A DNA stretch of 64,000 bases from Neoarius graeffei (GCF_027579695.1 NC_083579.1:73901871-73965870); one strand, 5' to 3'; positions 33,508-44,370 are shown, counted from the stretch's first letter. The notes: generated by a model from the letters alone, not told the origin. Numbers and translations: made by a program.

Positions 33508-33631
33508 GACCTGGCGATTTGTCCAGGGTGTACCCCGCCTTTCGCCCGTAGTCAGCTGGGATAGGCTCCAGCTTGCCTGCGACCCTGTAGAAGGATAAAG
33601 CGGCTACAGATAATGAGATGAGATGAGATGA
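33508..33631 (+). mobile_element. 5'-truncated SINE with 17-bp target duplication
   Basis: Carries the SINE 3' part gacctggcgatttgtccagg to the gatga-repeat tail. It is flanked by identical 17-bp copies of gattctgctgcagacat (33491-33507 and 33632-33648). It is inserted in the LINE RT coding sequence. Confidence 0.95.
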
Positions 33632-33957
33632 GATTCTGCTGCAGACATATAAGCTAAACATCCATAGTCAAACACAGACCTCATAAGAGCCCAGTATATG
33701 TTTTTTAAGGATGCTCTACTTGCTCTCCAAGTTTGTCCTGTCAAACACCGGAGAATATTGAGCATCTTTTTGCGTTTATTTTTATCCAAGTGAATCTTCC
33801 ATGTTAGCTTTTCATCAAACCAAACTCCTAAGAACCTTACTACCTTGACTTGCTTAAGAGGATGACTGTATAATTTTATAGAGAGAGGTGAGATTTTATG
33901 CCTTCTTGTAAAACATATTACTCGTGTTTTGGAAACTGATAATCGAGGAAATTTGGA

Positions 33958-34311
33958 CTGTCCACCAAACTCCTCAGCAACTTCTACAGGTGTACAGTGG
34001 AGAGCGTCCTGACAAATTCCATCACTGTGTGGTACGGGAACTGCACAACTCAGGACAGAAAGGCTCTCCAGCGGGTCATTAAAATGGCACAGTTCATCTG
34101 TGGAGCTGTCCTCCCCCCACTACAGGACATTTACAACACCCGGGTCACAAAAAGGGCACGGAGCATCATCAGGGACCAAACACACCCACAACACAGACTA
34201 TTCACACTCCAACCATCTGGCAGACACTACAGGAGTGTGAAAGCAAGAACTACTAGACTGACAAACAGTTTTTACCCCCAGGCCATCAGGCTTTTGAACC
34301 ACGGATTATAA
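33958..34311 (+). pseudogene. L2-like ORF2 C-terminus
   Basis: 117 codons open from the truncation point to TAA. Motifs ESVLTNSITVWYGNC, LQDIYNTRVTKRARSI and THPQHRLFTLQPSGRHY match the C-terminal region of L2/CR1-group ORF2 (from memory). No catalytic domain is present. Confidence 0.8.
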
Positions 34312-34740
34312 TCACCATCTACCTCTATATTTCCATCAGGCTTTGAACCACGGATTATATTAGCAATTTTGCACAAGACATTGCACAGTATATCTACCTC
34401 TATGTTTGCCTCTCCTTTTTTTTTTAAAGACATTGCACAGTATATCTACCTCTATGTTTGCACATTGTTTGTTTGCCTCTCCTTTTTTTTTAAAGACATT
34501 GCACAGTACATCTACCTCTATATTTGCACACTTTTGTTTGCCTCTCCTTTTTTTGTTATCTTTTTTCACTCTACCTTTTATATTTTGCATTCCATATGCA
34601 TTTTATATTTCATATTTTATATATATATTTTTTATATTGGTAAGCGTAGTTTGGTTGGGCAGTTGCAAAATAAGAATTTCATTACCCAATAATAAGTCGC
34701 TGTGTCTGTTATTGTGTATATGACAAATAAAAAATCTTGA
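33958..34740 (+). mobile_element. L2-like LINE 3' fragment
   Basis: 5'-truncated LINE inserted in opposite orientation within the I/Nimb RT. The ORF end is at 33958-34311; the 3' UTR holds three tandem copies (34366-34560) of a unit around gacattgcacagtatatctac. It ends gacaaataaaaaatcttga. Removing it joins the host LINE codons for Ala-Asn-Ser-Lys-Phe-Pro. The target duplication is minimal. Confidence 0.85.
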
Positions 34741-35401
34741 ATTTGCCCATTTTTCTACTTCATTTATTGCGGTTTGCATTTTTGTTTTGACATATGATGC
34801 ATTGCGGCATCTAATCCATAAGGCCCCATCATCTGTATAGAGAGATTTACCTATACCTTGTTCAACTGTAGAGAAGATATCACTAATCATAATGTTAAAT
34901 AATAGCAGGCTACACACACTACCTTGTGGAGTTCCATTTTCTATTGTGTATACTTTGGAATATTCCACACCTACCCTTACCTGTATCCTTCTATCAAATA
35001 AAAAAAATCCAGAATCCAATTATATGCCCTGCCAGCTATTCCCAAATAATCTAATTTAATTAATAAACCCTCTTTCCAAAGCATATCATAGGCTTTATAT
35101 AAAAAAAAATACTGCTGCTACTACTACTTCCCTGTTAGTCTGTGCTTTTCTGATATCTGACTCTAAACATAATACTGACTCCATTGTATTACGGCCCTTA
35201 CGGAATCCACTCTGATGTGGAGAAAAGAGATCATTGATTTCGAGAAAGTGATTTAATCTTACTGCGATTATTTGTTCCATGGTTTTGCAAAATTGTGAAG
35301 TTAACGCAATTATGGTCTATAACTAGCAGGGTCCAATGGAGCTTTCCCTGGTTTGAGTACTGGCACTATTGTTGCATGTTTCCATGCTACAGACCACTTG
35401 C

Positions 35402-35690
35402 AGTGATGAAAAGCGCAAATGCGCACGCGCGCCTGAAGCGAGCCAATCAGAATCGCCATTACAAATCGGGAAGAAGCAAACAAAAATGGCGATCACAGGG
35501 GAGGCGAGGATGCTGGTTAATACGTCTTGTTTTTTGTAACGTACTCGCTCGAAAATCATTTTTGTGCTTAAAGAAGCCGGCCATAGGCGTGCCCGAACAG
35601 GCCTAACTCACTAAAATATTTCTGCCTGAACGTCTTGGTCAGGCAAATCGGGCATTCGGGCAATGCCTGGTGTTGAGGCTTGCAGGTGAT
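35402..35690 (+). repeat. dispersed repeat, inverted copy of 13.8-14.0 kb
   Basis: Begins cagtgatgaaaagcgcaaatg and ends gcattcgggcaatgcc followed by tggtgttgaggcttgcagg. The distal 200 bp match 13795-13995 in inverse orientation. It contains an open ATG (35489, ATGGCGATCACAGGGGAGG) but no longer frame. Confidence 0.7.
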
Positions 35691-35707
35691 TACCCCTGCT
35701 TGATTTA

Positions 35708-36125
35708 CTAGTCAAAAGTTTGGACACACATTCGAATTCAATGGTTTTTCTTTATTTTTATTCATTAAAAGACACTTCATGTCTTAAAGTAATGATGGAT
35801 GTCGTTTCTCTTTACTTAGCTGAGCGGTTTTTGACATAATATGGATTACTACAGTTGTGGAACAGGGCTATTTACTGTATTTTGATGATTTACTGTTTGA
35901 TCTCAATTACATTAAAAAGGCAAGAAATTGCACCAATTACTTTTTGACGAGGCACAGCTGTTAATTGAAAAGCATTCCAGGTGACTACCTCATGAAGCTG
36001 GTCAAGATGATGCCAATAGTGTGCAAAGCATCATCAAGGTAAACACTGGCTACTTTGAAGAATCTAAAATATGAAACATATTTTGTTTTTTGTTTTTTAA
36101 ACACTTTTTTGTTTACTACATAATT
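35708..36125 (+). mobile_element. Tc1-type element fragment, right end lost
   Basis: Starts tactagtcaaaagtttggac, a common Tc1-type TIR beginning in fish, and continues with ttttctttatttttattcat. No matching right TIR was found before unrelated sequence, and there is no ORF. Confidence 0.55.
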
Positions 36126-36257
36126 CCGTTTGAGAATTTTTAGAGAGCTATGGCTGTGGTACAAGTGTCAATACAACATTGCTTTGTTTTCTGTTTTTAA
36201 TGCCAAACATTTTAAATAAGTTAATAATTTCAAAGTCTATTAGTTTAGTATAATTAA

Positions 36258-36392
36258 ATAATATTGGCTGGTGTTGAGTGGTATATCAAATATATTCTAT
36301 TCAGCTAGCATGATACTGAACGAGCCGAAGACAAGTAGCTGAATGGAATATATCTGATGGACCACGAAAAAAAGCCAGCCAATATTATTATT
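36258..36392. repeat. foldback repeat ending in (TTA)n
   Basis: aatattggctggtgttgagt on the left pairs with ccacgaaaaaaagccagcca on the right, and inner arms tatattctattcagctagc / gtagctgaatggaatatat also pair. A TTA run (36385-36408) follows. Confidence 0.65.
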
Positions 36393-36394
36393 AT

Positions 36395-36785
36395 TATTAT
36401 TATTATTATACATACGCATTCCTTTTGGGTGTCGATGCATTTTTCCCTTTCAAAATTCTCTCAAAATCTTCCGTATTTAACAAAGCAAACCTGGTGGCAA
36501 TGTTTGTTTACAAATTGTCCCAGTCACTTGCTAGCGCAGAAGTTTTATGTCTCCGACGTATGACGTCATATTGTCTTGACAACCATGCAATATCGTAACC
36601 CATATTCAACGCTCATTCTCCATTGGGTAGAGTGATGTAATACATGTAGGATACACGATATGCTAACAATATTCCATGCTATTAAACCAAATGAATGAAA
36701 CCCGCTAGAAGGGAATAGAACATTTTTATTCCATCGAAAAAGTGCCCTGTGTGTATAATATATTTTTTTTGCGGTCCGGTTTCCA
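36395..36785 (-). repeat. dispersed repeat, related to 38.64 and 63.93 kb
   Basis: The minus strand from 36770 reads ttattccatcg-type blocks also found on the plus strand at 38640-38860 (cattctccattgggtagagt, cccgctagaa, ttgtcttgacaac) and at 63930-64000. Probably an end of a DNA element. Confidence 0.65.
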
Positions 36786-36998
36786 TCAAATCCTGCACTC
36801 TGATTGGCTGGTGAGCGGGTCCAGTTACTGACCCCAGTTACGGACCCCTGGCGACTCGCTTGTTCACAACAACAACAAACATAGTAGCATTTTTTGTCAA
36901 CATTTATCTTTTTTTTATAAGATGTATTTATAAGATTATCAAAAATCTTATAAATTTTTGCCAGCATTTCTCAGGAGAATAGCATTAATTTTACACCA

Positions 36999-37088
36999 TG
37001 GATAGCGATGACAGTCTTCACAGCGAAAGTGAGTTTTACTACCCTGAGGAAGAAGAAATAAAAGAAAACATTTCAGGAGAAAGCTAAA
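36999..37088 (+). CDS. acidic first exon or short ORF, Crypton-like gene
   Basis: ATG at 36999 in a strong context (acaccATGGa): MDSDDSLHSESEFYYPEEEE, then IKENISGES and a stop at 37086-37088. The Ser/Asp start and YYPEEEE resemble N-termini of multicopy fish proteins that continue into a Crypton-type recombinase-like region (memory). A candidate downstream exon of that type lies at 38971. No donor is obvious before the stop. Confidence 0.35.
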
Positions 37089-37338
37089 AACCTGTAACTA
37101 TTGTTAACACTGAGCAAAAACATGGCTGAATCCTGAATGACTCAATTTTGTATAAATAGGGGACTACATATGCGGCAAAATGTAGTTTTTTTTTTCTTGC
37201 CATGGAAGTGCACTTGTATACCAAGGAGGAAGCCATTTGCATTACAGCCGTGAATGAGGATTCAAAATGGCGGCTCGGTTTTCCCTTTCGGGCACTCTCG
37301 TTTTCTGTTAGAATTTGGTAAAGAAAAAAATTAATATA

Positions 37339-37486
37339 TTATTTACCAGCTTAAGGTCGGTCCGTATAGTGAAATACCGTGACCTCGGCCTTGAATGCTG
37401 ACCTCAGCCCAGAGGACCTCGCTCAGTGCTTTCAAGACCTCGGTCACGGTATTTCACGATACGGACCTCCCAGCTGGTAAATAACA
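37339..37486. repeat. foldback element, about 150 bp
   Basis: ttatttaccagcttaaggtc through cgtgacctcggcc pairs with ggtcacggtatttcacgat and cccagctggtaaataac. The arms are about 65 bp with few mismatches. Confidence 0.85.
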
Positions 37487-37992
37487 TGTATATTTTAGAC
37501 ATGTATATTTTTTTAGTATGGCACATTTAGTTTTAAATATTATACTACACACCAAATCATTTGTTGAAACATAAAAAAAAAATACACTGCATACAAATTG
37601 ATCAAGAACTGCTAACATTTAAAGACTGGTCAATTAAATATATGTAATTATCAGTAGCATATGCCTGGTAATATAGCTTGAGAACTAGATCACTACCTAA
37701 CACTGGTGGCATTCTCCAAGTTAATATAAAAACGTACAGACATCAATAAACTTATTTCATTTCACTTGAAGTAGATAACTTAATGTTTGTACAAAGCTAG
37801 GTATATTGAATCTTTAATTGTCGAGGGACGTCTCTGAGGGGAAATGAACAAGGTTCTCGATTTATGGCCAAATCCTGCTGGCTCATCTTCAAGCTCTTTA
37901 TGAGTTGAATCATCCAAAATTACCTGGAATTTTGTGTGCACGCTCATTATGCTCACGTTCATCACAAGGGTGGATATGTTCTGTATTTGCAG

Positions 37993-38176
37993 TATCGACG
38001 CTTCAGTGGATAATGGATCTCTCGGGCTGCTCGTTAATGACGGCAGTAATCCCAATGTGAAGGTCATCTCTATCAGCAGCATCCCGTATTTGTTTGTTTG
38101 CACTGTGGGACATTCAGCCAGGCGAGGAGATCACTTACGACTATGGGGGTTATGACCTGTCCTGGCGCAGAGGCAC
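37993..38176 (+). pseudogene. SET-domain exon (KMT5A-like), one frameshift
   Basis: Exon-like block between acceptor tatttgcag (37992) and donor gtgagg (38177). The first frame reads IDASVDNGSLGLLVNDGSNP, the variant of the SET NDxxxPN motif that helps bind S-adenosylmethionine. A one-base shift near 38075 leads to RICLFALWDIQPGEEITYDY, then GGYDLSWRR. This carries the conserved GEE(I/L)xYDYG with the catalytic-site tyrosine of lysine methyltransferases. The order fits SETD8/KMT5A-like proteins, which methylate histone H4 Lys20. The N-terminal half of the domain is not found nearby. It may be a true exon with a single error, or a decayed multicopy relative. Confidence 0.65.
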
Positions 38177-38639
38177 AGTGAGGGTAGTCTTATCAGGTTT
38201 TATTGTATATACAGTATGGTGTATGTACTGTATTGTAGATACAGTGAGACTTTAGCGATCCAAGACAACACAGGGGCCAATTTACGTATGACTAGATAAA
38301 GTGCAAACAAGAGCAGACGTTTACAATACATATACATGATGGTATGTTCATTATCAAGAAACTACTGGACAGGGTCATCAGGATAAACAGAGACACCTGG
38401 ATAAATATTATGATCAAAATATGGGAGAATGAACACCACACAGAACAACATGGCCAAGACCTATAACCTTGGCTTATTTTGTGCAGGAAATGTACAGATA
38501 ACTAAAGAGGCACAATTTTATCAGCTTACAAAATAGGTTAATAATATTTAATATAATTAAATTTATATTTTACTGAATTGCACAGATATTAAAAAAAGAG
38601 AGGATTTTGATTGAATGATGATTGATAGCTGATACCATA
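38177..38639. other. noncoding stretch
   Basis: No coding or repeat structure was recognised, except alternating gtatatacagtatgg and gtatgtactgtatt words near 38205-38240. Confidence 0.5.
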
Positions 38640-38870
38640 CATTATTATACATACAGGCCATTTATTCCATGGAATAAAAACATATTCTTTTCCTTTCTAG
38701 CGGGTTTATTGATGTACACAACACTGTTATCATATCGCTTATCCTCTGTGTAATACGCCACTCTCCCCAATGGAGAATGAGCATGCAATATTGTTATAAT
38801 ATTGCATGTTGTCAAGACAACATGATGTCACACGTCAGAACTCATGCAAAGATCCAATGACAACTTTTCT
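38640..38870 (+). repeat. dispersed repeat (inverse of 36.6-36.77 kb)
   Basis: Contains ttattatacatacaggccat, ttattccatggaataaaaac, ctagcgggttta, ccaatggagaatgagca and tgttgtcaagacaacatga. It is the inverse orientation of 36561-36770 and the same orientation as 63930-64000. Confidence 0.75.
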
Positions 38871-38970
38871 GCCGCGCATGTGCACAATAATTTCTTTGTC
38901 GGCCAGGAAAGAGAGAAGATAGGGTTAATTCAGTGCTACTGCTAGGATTAAGCACTAAATAAATAAAACT

Positions 38971-39240
38971 GAAGACACGCTGAACACCCGAAAGGCAACC
39001 AAAACTTCATTAACAAAAAAAAAAAAAAGCTACCAAAATCTTCACGTATATTTACAAGAGAAAAACAGACCAACAGACATCAAAAAACTGGAAAAGAGAG
39101 CAATAGCGGAAATATTGTCAAAGTTCTACTTGGAGGTGAGGAAAAGTGATGGAGACTTTTACAAGAGGACTTCACTCGTGGACTTCACTCAGCAAGACTT
39201 CACTACTGCACCACCTTGCCACCCCAGATGCCAAACATGT
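38971..39240 (+). pseudogene. Crypton-like recombinase N-terminal region
   Basis: EDTLNTRKATKTSL, then a 14-A run that shifts frame, then YLQEKNRPTDIKKLEKRA and IAEILSKFYLEVRKSDGD, then FYKRTSL. The pattern (LxxFYxEVRKxDGxxYKxxSL) is the N-terminal helical part shared by Crypton-derived proteins such as the ZMYM/KIAA1958-type proteins (from memory). The catalytic C-terminal recombinase part does not follow; the sequence ends near a gtgagt-like donor at 39240. The tract after FYKRTSL is a repeated gacttcact motif, suggesting slippage. Whether it belongs to the 36999 exon is inference. Confidence 0.5.
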
Positions 39241-39369
39241 GAGTATAATAATGTGTAAAATCAGATTTTTATATTTTTGGGTTCATGAGGTCATCAAGTT
39301 GTACATCCGCCTGAGATTCTTGTTAACGAGATAGTTCAGTTTTATTTGTCTTATGTATGTTAACATGGT

Positions 39370-39735
39370 GGGGTGGCACGGTTGTGTAGTGGTTACCACT
39401 GTCACCTCACAGCAAGAAGGTTTTGGGTTCGAGCCAAGCAGCTGACAAGGGCCTTTCTGTGTGGAGTTTGCATGTTCTCCCCGTGTCTGTGTGGGTTTCC
39501 TCTGGGTGCTCCGGTTTCCCCCAAAGACATGCAGGTTGGGTTAATTGGTGGCTCTAAATTGACCATAGGTGTGAATGTGAATGGTTGTTTGTCTCTACAT
39601 GTCAGCCCTGTGATGATCTGGTGACTTGTCCAGGGAGTACCCTGCCTCTTGCCCATAGTCAGCTGGGATAGGCTCCAGCTTGCCTGCGACCCTGCACAGG
39701 ATAAGCGTCTACAGATAATGGCTGGCTGGATGGAT
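39370..39735 (+). mobile_element. full-length tRNA-headed SINE
   Basis: A-box-like ttgtgtagtggttaccac, B-box-like gggttcgagcc, then the standard body (gtttgcatgttctccccgtg) and tail (cagctgggataggctccagc). It ends in ggctggctggatgga. A weak ttaaca flank occurs on both sides. Confidence 0.9.
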
Positions 39736-41198
39736 ATTAACACAGGGTCAACTTTACAGTGAAATGCGTTGAACGAGATAAGAACGAAAAACAAATCTCT
39801 CATCACTGGAGCCCTGCAGGAGTTTAACAGTAAAGCAGTATAAAAATTCAAAGTCCTAAATGTAAAATAGAAATAATTTGAAATAGAATTAATAATAGAA
39901 ATAATCTCAAGAATGAGTGGTTGAATTTCTTTTGTCGGAGTTATACAGGTTTACTGTATATCAATGTAAACAACAGATGAACTGCTGAGATTTTGGAACT
40001 GATCCAGGGTCAAGGTTACAGCCTGGTCAAGCAGCTGAAACAACAGTTTTTCCTTCAATGGCTTCCTTTCTGTTTGAAGTGTATTTCAAGAGAATTTCAG
40101 CCATACAAATAAATAAGTGTAACTGACGAGCAAATTACATTTCAGTTCTATGAAACTGGTCAAGAATTCTTGATTTTTGTACATGTGTAATATTCCATTT
40201 ACTCTATATTTTACTCAAGCCTATCTATAGTTACAGAACTGAATGGGGGGAAAAGTGTCATTGTTTCTACTGCAAATGTAATTCACCTCTCAGGCAGCAG
40301 TGGGCACTAAATTACAAGACACCCCTAAATATGTTCTTCATAGACTAGTTCTAATTGTTAATGATTTATAGGAGCAGTGTGAAGAAGTGCCAACGTGAGC
40401 TGATAAAGCTATTCAGAGAACAGAATAAATAAGAGGTTACATTTCTGGTAATTCGTTAGTCACACTTTTACACTAATTAATGGCTATAATGTGTTGCTGA
40501 TGGTATTTACTTGTCACTTGCGTGCAGAGCACATCTGTGGAACAGATGATCTGGAACTATATTCCATATCAGTGTCTGACATGTGAACATCTGGTTTGAT
40601 TTCCAGTCTTTATATTAACTCAGTTACATGGCAGAAGAAAGCTCTGTATAGCAATACAGGAAAGTCTATAAAATGGACTTGTCTTGTTATTTAATTATTC
40701 TTTATTAAATTAATCAAATTAATTACTAATTTAATAATTGTTGTATTAATAATTCATAACATAATTTAGAATTGATAAATCATAATCATGCATTATATAA
40801 TTATACAAATAAGTACATAAGTAATAATGTATTATATAATATTTATATAAGTTATAATTATACAATAAATTATCAATTAATTATTCAACATTATATAATT
40901 TATTATATTATATAATTAATATCAATTTTTTATCATTTACTTTATATAATTAGATTTATTGCAGAAAAATTGATTAATTTTTTAAATAACATCTGATTTT
41001 AAATTTAATTATTCTTTATAAAATAAATCAAATTAATTATTTACTTAATTGTATTATTAATTGATCAATATTTCTAATCTAGAATTGATATAAATTATAT
41101 AATTATGCATTGTATAATTTATACAAATTAAAATATAATAAATTGCTCAATTTTATGATAGAATTATATAATTTATTATTGTATTTAATATTTATTTA
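39736..41198. other. AT-rich intergenic sequence
   Basis: Nothing coding was recognised. 40680-41198 is extremely A+T-rich low-complexity DNA with imperfect duplications (aaattaattactaatttaat and aaattaattatttacttaat near 40707 and 41029). Confidence 0.6.
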
Positions 41199-42140
41199 CC
41201 ACCCCGATTCCAAAAAAGTTGGGACAAAGTACAAATTGTAAATAAAAATGGAATGCGATAATTTAAAAATCTCAAAAGCTGATATTGTATTCACAATAGA
41301 ACATAGACAACATATCAAATGTCGAAAGTGAGACATTTTGAAATTTTATGCCAGCAACACATCTCAAAAAAGTTGGGGCAGGGGCAATAAGAGGCTGGAA
41401 AAGTTAAAGGTACAAAAAAGGAACAGCTGGAGGACCAAATTGCAACTCATTAGGTCAATTGGCAATAGGTCATTAACATGACTGGGTATAAAAATAGTGG
41501 ACAAATAGTGGAGCAATATCAGAAAGGAGTTCGACAGTGTAAAGTTGCAAAGAGTTTGAACATATCATCATCATCATCATCATCATCATCTACAGTGCAT
41601 AATATCATCAAAAGATTCAAAGAATCTGGAAGAATCTCTGTGCGTAAGGGTCAATGCCGGAAAACCATACTGGGTGCCCGTGATCTTCGGGCCCTTAGAC
41701 GGCAGTGCATCACATACAGTCATGCTTCTGTATTGGAAATCACAAAATGGGCTCAGGAATATTTCCAGAGAACATTATCTGTGAACACAATTCACCATGC
41801 CATCCGCCATTGCCAGCTAAAACTCTATAGTTCAAAGAAGAAGCCGTATCTAAACATGATCCAGAAGCGCAGACGTCTTCTCTGGGCCAAGGCTCATTTA
41901 AAATGGACTGTGGCAAAGTGGAAAACTGTTCTGTGGTCAGACGAATCAAAATTTGAAGTTCTTTATGGAAATCAGGGATGCCGTGTCATTCGGACTAAAG
42001 AGGAGAAGGACGACCCGAGTTGTTATCAGCGCTCAGTTCAGAAGCCTGCATCTCTGATGGTATGGGGTTGCATTAGTGCGTGTGGCATGGGAAGCTTACA
42101 CATCTGGAAAGACACCATCAATGCTGAAAGGTCTATCCAG
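41199..42140 (+). mobile_element. Tc1 C family, truncated copy
   Basis: The left TIR ccaccccgattccaaaaaag matches transposon C (31056-32654). The element is cut off at 42140, within the transposase, by a long palindrome; the right TIR is absent. Confidence 0.9.
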
Positions 42141-42146
42141 GTTTGA
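41478..42146 (+). pseudogene. Tc1 transposase C2, 3'-truncated with poly-Ser
   Basis: From ATG 41478 it lacks about 27 residues after MTGYKNSG compared with transposon C. The recognition region is expanded to a run of nine Ser by a TCA triplet repeat (41565-41590). The first catalytic Asp is present ([10 protein letters not shown]); the second Asp and the Glu are lost at the truncation. The frame is otherwise open. It cannot be active. Confidence 0.9.
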
Positions 42147-42430
42147 CTGACAGCTCCGCTCAGCCATTTCCTACTCGGATTTTGGTGGACTGTTTGACAA
42201 GTGACCGATCCATTGATGGTAAACAAGGATCGAGTGGACTTCAGTGGCGACTATGATATTGAATTTACACTTTGTTGAATTAATTCAATATCATAGTTGC
42301 CACTGAAGTCCACTCGATCCTTGTTTACCGTCAATGGATTGGTCACTCGTCAAACAGTCCGCCAAAATTCGAGTAGGAAATGGCCGCAACAGCCTCCGGG
42401 GGAATGGCTGAGCATAGCTGTCAGTCAAAC
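42141..42430. repeat. 290-bp palindrome truncating Tc1 C2
   Basis: Arms gtttgactgacagct ... and ... agctgtcagtcaaac pair over about 130 bp with few mismatches. Shared blocks include aaacaaggatcgagtggact and its complement, and gatattgaatt / aattcaatatc at the centre. No ORF. It is likely a foldback element or MITE. Confidence 0.85.
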
Positions 42431-42926
42431 ACAAATTACCCAATGGGAATGCATTCCTGGACAGCCCACCCACACGTGAAGTTTGTGCCAAAACTGCAAG
42501 CAAAAAGTCAGGGAGCGCAAACGAGAAAGCTGGAATCACAACCAAAATAAATTACGTCAAACAAAACTGAGAAAGACGCGGAACAAAAATAAAAGGTTTC
42601 TGAAGAGTAATAGACTGATATTTTGCACGATTACACGAATAATTTGTTTGCCAGTCTAAAAAAATTGACTTTTTTTGTTATTTTGTATTTTGATTTGTCG
42701 TTTTTGTTTGATATTTCAAAAGTATTGAATGAACATTTTGGCACAAAATTGATTCCATAATTTAGGGGTTACATATCTGTACACACCCTTAACCTACTAC
42801 TTGGTTGATGCCCCTTTGGCAGCAATTACAGCTTCAAGGCATCTTGGGAAAGAAGGTACAAGCTTGGCACACTTGTTTCTGGACATTTTTGCCCATTCCT
42901 CTTGGCATATCCTTGCAAGCTCCGTC
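42431..42926. other. repeat-derived noncoding sequence
   Basis: 42750-42920 (ggcagcaattacagcttcaa, tggcacacttgtttctggac) matches a widespread fish dispersed repeat type, from memory. 42430-42750 is unremarkable. Confidence 0.45.
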
Positions 42927-43393
42927 TGTCACGCTCCGCCCCAGACATCCGCTCCTGAGTTTGTAGATCTTCGACATCAGCTCTGATCCGGATCCGGGAT
43001 GGGAATTCCATCCTGCCTGCTTCCTCGTTCAGCAAGCACTCACCTGCATTCACTTCCTGATTACCACCGCTGCCTTTTTAAACACCGTTCTCAGCCACAG
43101 ACAGTGCCAGAACGTCTCGTATGTAGACTCCAGCTGTTTTTTTGCCTTGAGAGTTTTTCGTGTTTTTTCCTCCAAGTGTTTTTTCATGTCTTTGCCTGCC
43201 TCGTTTCTTTCAAGTCAAATTTCACATTTTTTTAAAATATATCTGGACTATTTCCATTGTTTTCTTAATTGAATTTGTTTACATTTTTGCCATGCTTCTT
43301 TCTGGATTAAACCTACTACGCTTCTTGGATTACTGTCTGTGTGTGTGTTCTGCTTTTGGGTCTTAATTCACCACACCTCCAGCAACCCTAACA
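42927..43393 (+). repeat. 5' LTR of the Gypsy element
   Basis: Starts TGTCACGCTCC and ends CCCTAACA, the canonical TG...CA borders. Length 467 bp. It is followed by gtacgttctggccaac and the gag ATG at 43410. The 3' LTR is absent, so the age cannot be estimated. Confidence 0.8.
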
Positions 43394-43409
43394 GTACGTT
43401 CTGGCCAAC

Positions 43410-44370
43410 ATGGATCCAGCAGAATTCACCCATCTGAGAACGGCCGTCCAACAACAAGGGACTCTCCTCGGGACCCATCAACGAGACCTATGACAAGTCA
43501 ATCAGACCCTCGCCAATCTGTCCGACTCACTCAAACTCCTCACCATGCAGATGCAGCATTATCAAGCCATGCCTATACCTGCCCAGCCATCTCTGACTCC
43601 AGCTCCCGCCACCACCTTTCTCCGTGAGCCGAGACTTCCAGCACCTCAACCCTACGATGGAGAACCAGGTACTTGCAGATCATTCTTGTCTCAGTGCTCA
43701 TTAATCCTAGAGCTGCAACCTCTGGTCTTCCCCACAGAACGCTCCCGGGTAGTGTATACTATCACGCTCCTCACCGGCAAGGCCAGGGAGTGTGGAACAG
43801 CGGCCTGGTACGCTGATGCACATTTTTGCTCCAACTTCAAAGATTTCTCCGAGAAGATGAGGGGAACTTTCGGCCGCTCCCTGTCTGGCCGGGAGGAGGC
43901 TAGAGAACTCATGGAGCTGCGGCAGGGGTCCTGGTCTACTTCAGACTATGCCATCGAGTTCCAGACGTTGGCGGCATCGTGTGGTTGGAACGAGAGCGCC
44001 CAGGTTGCCGCGTTCCTGCATGGCTTGTCCGACGCCATGAAGGACGAACTGGTATTGCGGGAACTGCCGTCAGACCTCTCCAGCCTCATGGACCTCGCCA
44101 ACCGTATCAATGCCCATGTCCAGCAACGGAGGAGAGAGAAGACTCACCCCAGCTTCACTTCCTCTCCATCTCCTGCCTCATCCGTCGAACCCATGGAGGT
44201 AGACCGGGTTCAGGTGTCAGCTGAAGAATGACAGCGCCAGCGAAGCACAGGGGACTGCTTCTACTGTGGTCGGCTGGGACACATCTGCCGAGCCTGCCCG
44301 TTAAAGGATGAGCCCACCAGTGAATCGAGAGGCCCTGGTGGGCAACACTTGAAACCAGCCCCCCACTGAT
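43410..44370 (+). pseudogene. Gypsy gag with zinc knuckle
   Basis: ATG at 43410 (MDPAEFTHLRTAVQQQG). A TGA follows about 28 codons later, then an open frame from about 43500 to 44231. This has the retrotransposon gag core: EPGTCRSFLSQCSL, then GKARECGTAAWY. A second in-frame TGA at 44229 precedes the CCHC knuckle CFYCGRLGHICRAC (C-X2-C-X4-H-X4-C, near 44260). Gag packages the element RNA; two nonsense codons disable it. Confidence 0.9.

Larger units (their letters stand above)
29095..35401 (-). mobile_element. I/Nimb-like LINE (copy 3) hosting nested insertions
   Basis: One minus-strand LINE can be followed from 35401 (5'-truncated in the RT) to its 3' tail at 29095-29170. Segments: 34741-35401, 33632-33957, 33378-33507 and 29095-30403. 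Gaps are an L2 LINE (33958-34740), a SINE (33508-33631) and a TTAA element (30404-33377). The reading frame lines up across each gap: YMSAAES continues into NIKTLDVL, and GEMPL into RIRRLQLM. That proves insertion into a formerly continuous coding sequence. Confidence 0.85.
33604..35401 (-). pseudogene. LINE ORF2 reverse transcriptase (copy 3)
   Basis: Minus-strand RT fragments in order: AWKHATIVPVLKPGK (about 35395), MEQIIAVRLNHFLEIND with SGFRKGRNTMESVL (35150-35280), NGTPQGSVCSLLLFNIMISD (about 34940) and the active-site region LYTDDGALW (about 34850). After the L2 insertion come the thumb (KKMLNILRCLTGQTW) and YGCLAYMSAAES. A run of A/T near 35100 breaks the frame between fingers and palm, with stops. 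Dead copy of the enzyme that would copy LINE RNA at the target. Confidence 0.85.

Noticed and set aside
34369-34723. Plus and minus ORFs with repeated peptides
   Set aside because: They translate the tandem repeats in the L2-like 3' UTR.
40680-41198. Replication origin or matrix-attachment region
   Set aside because: Only A+T-richness supports it; no specific element can be shown.
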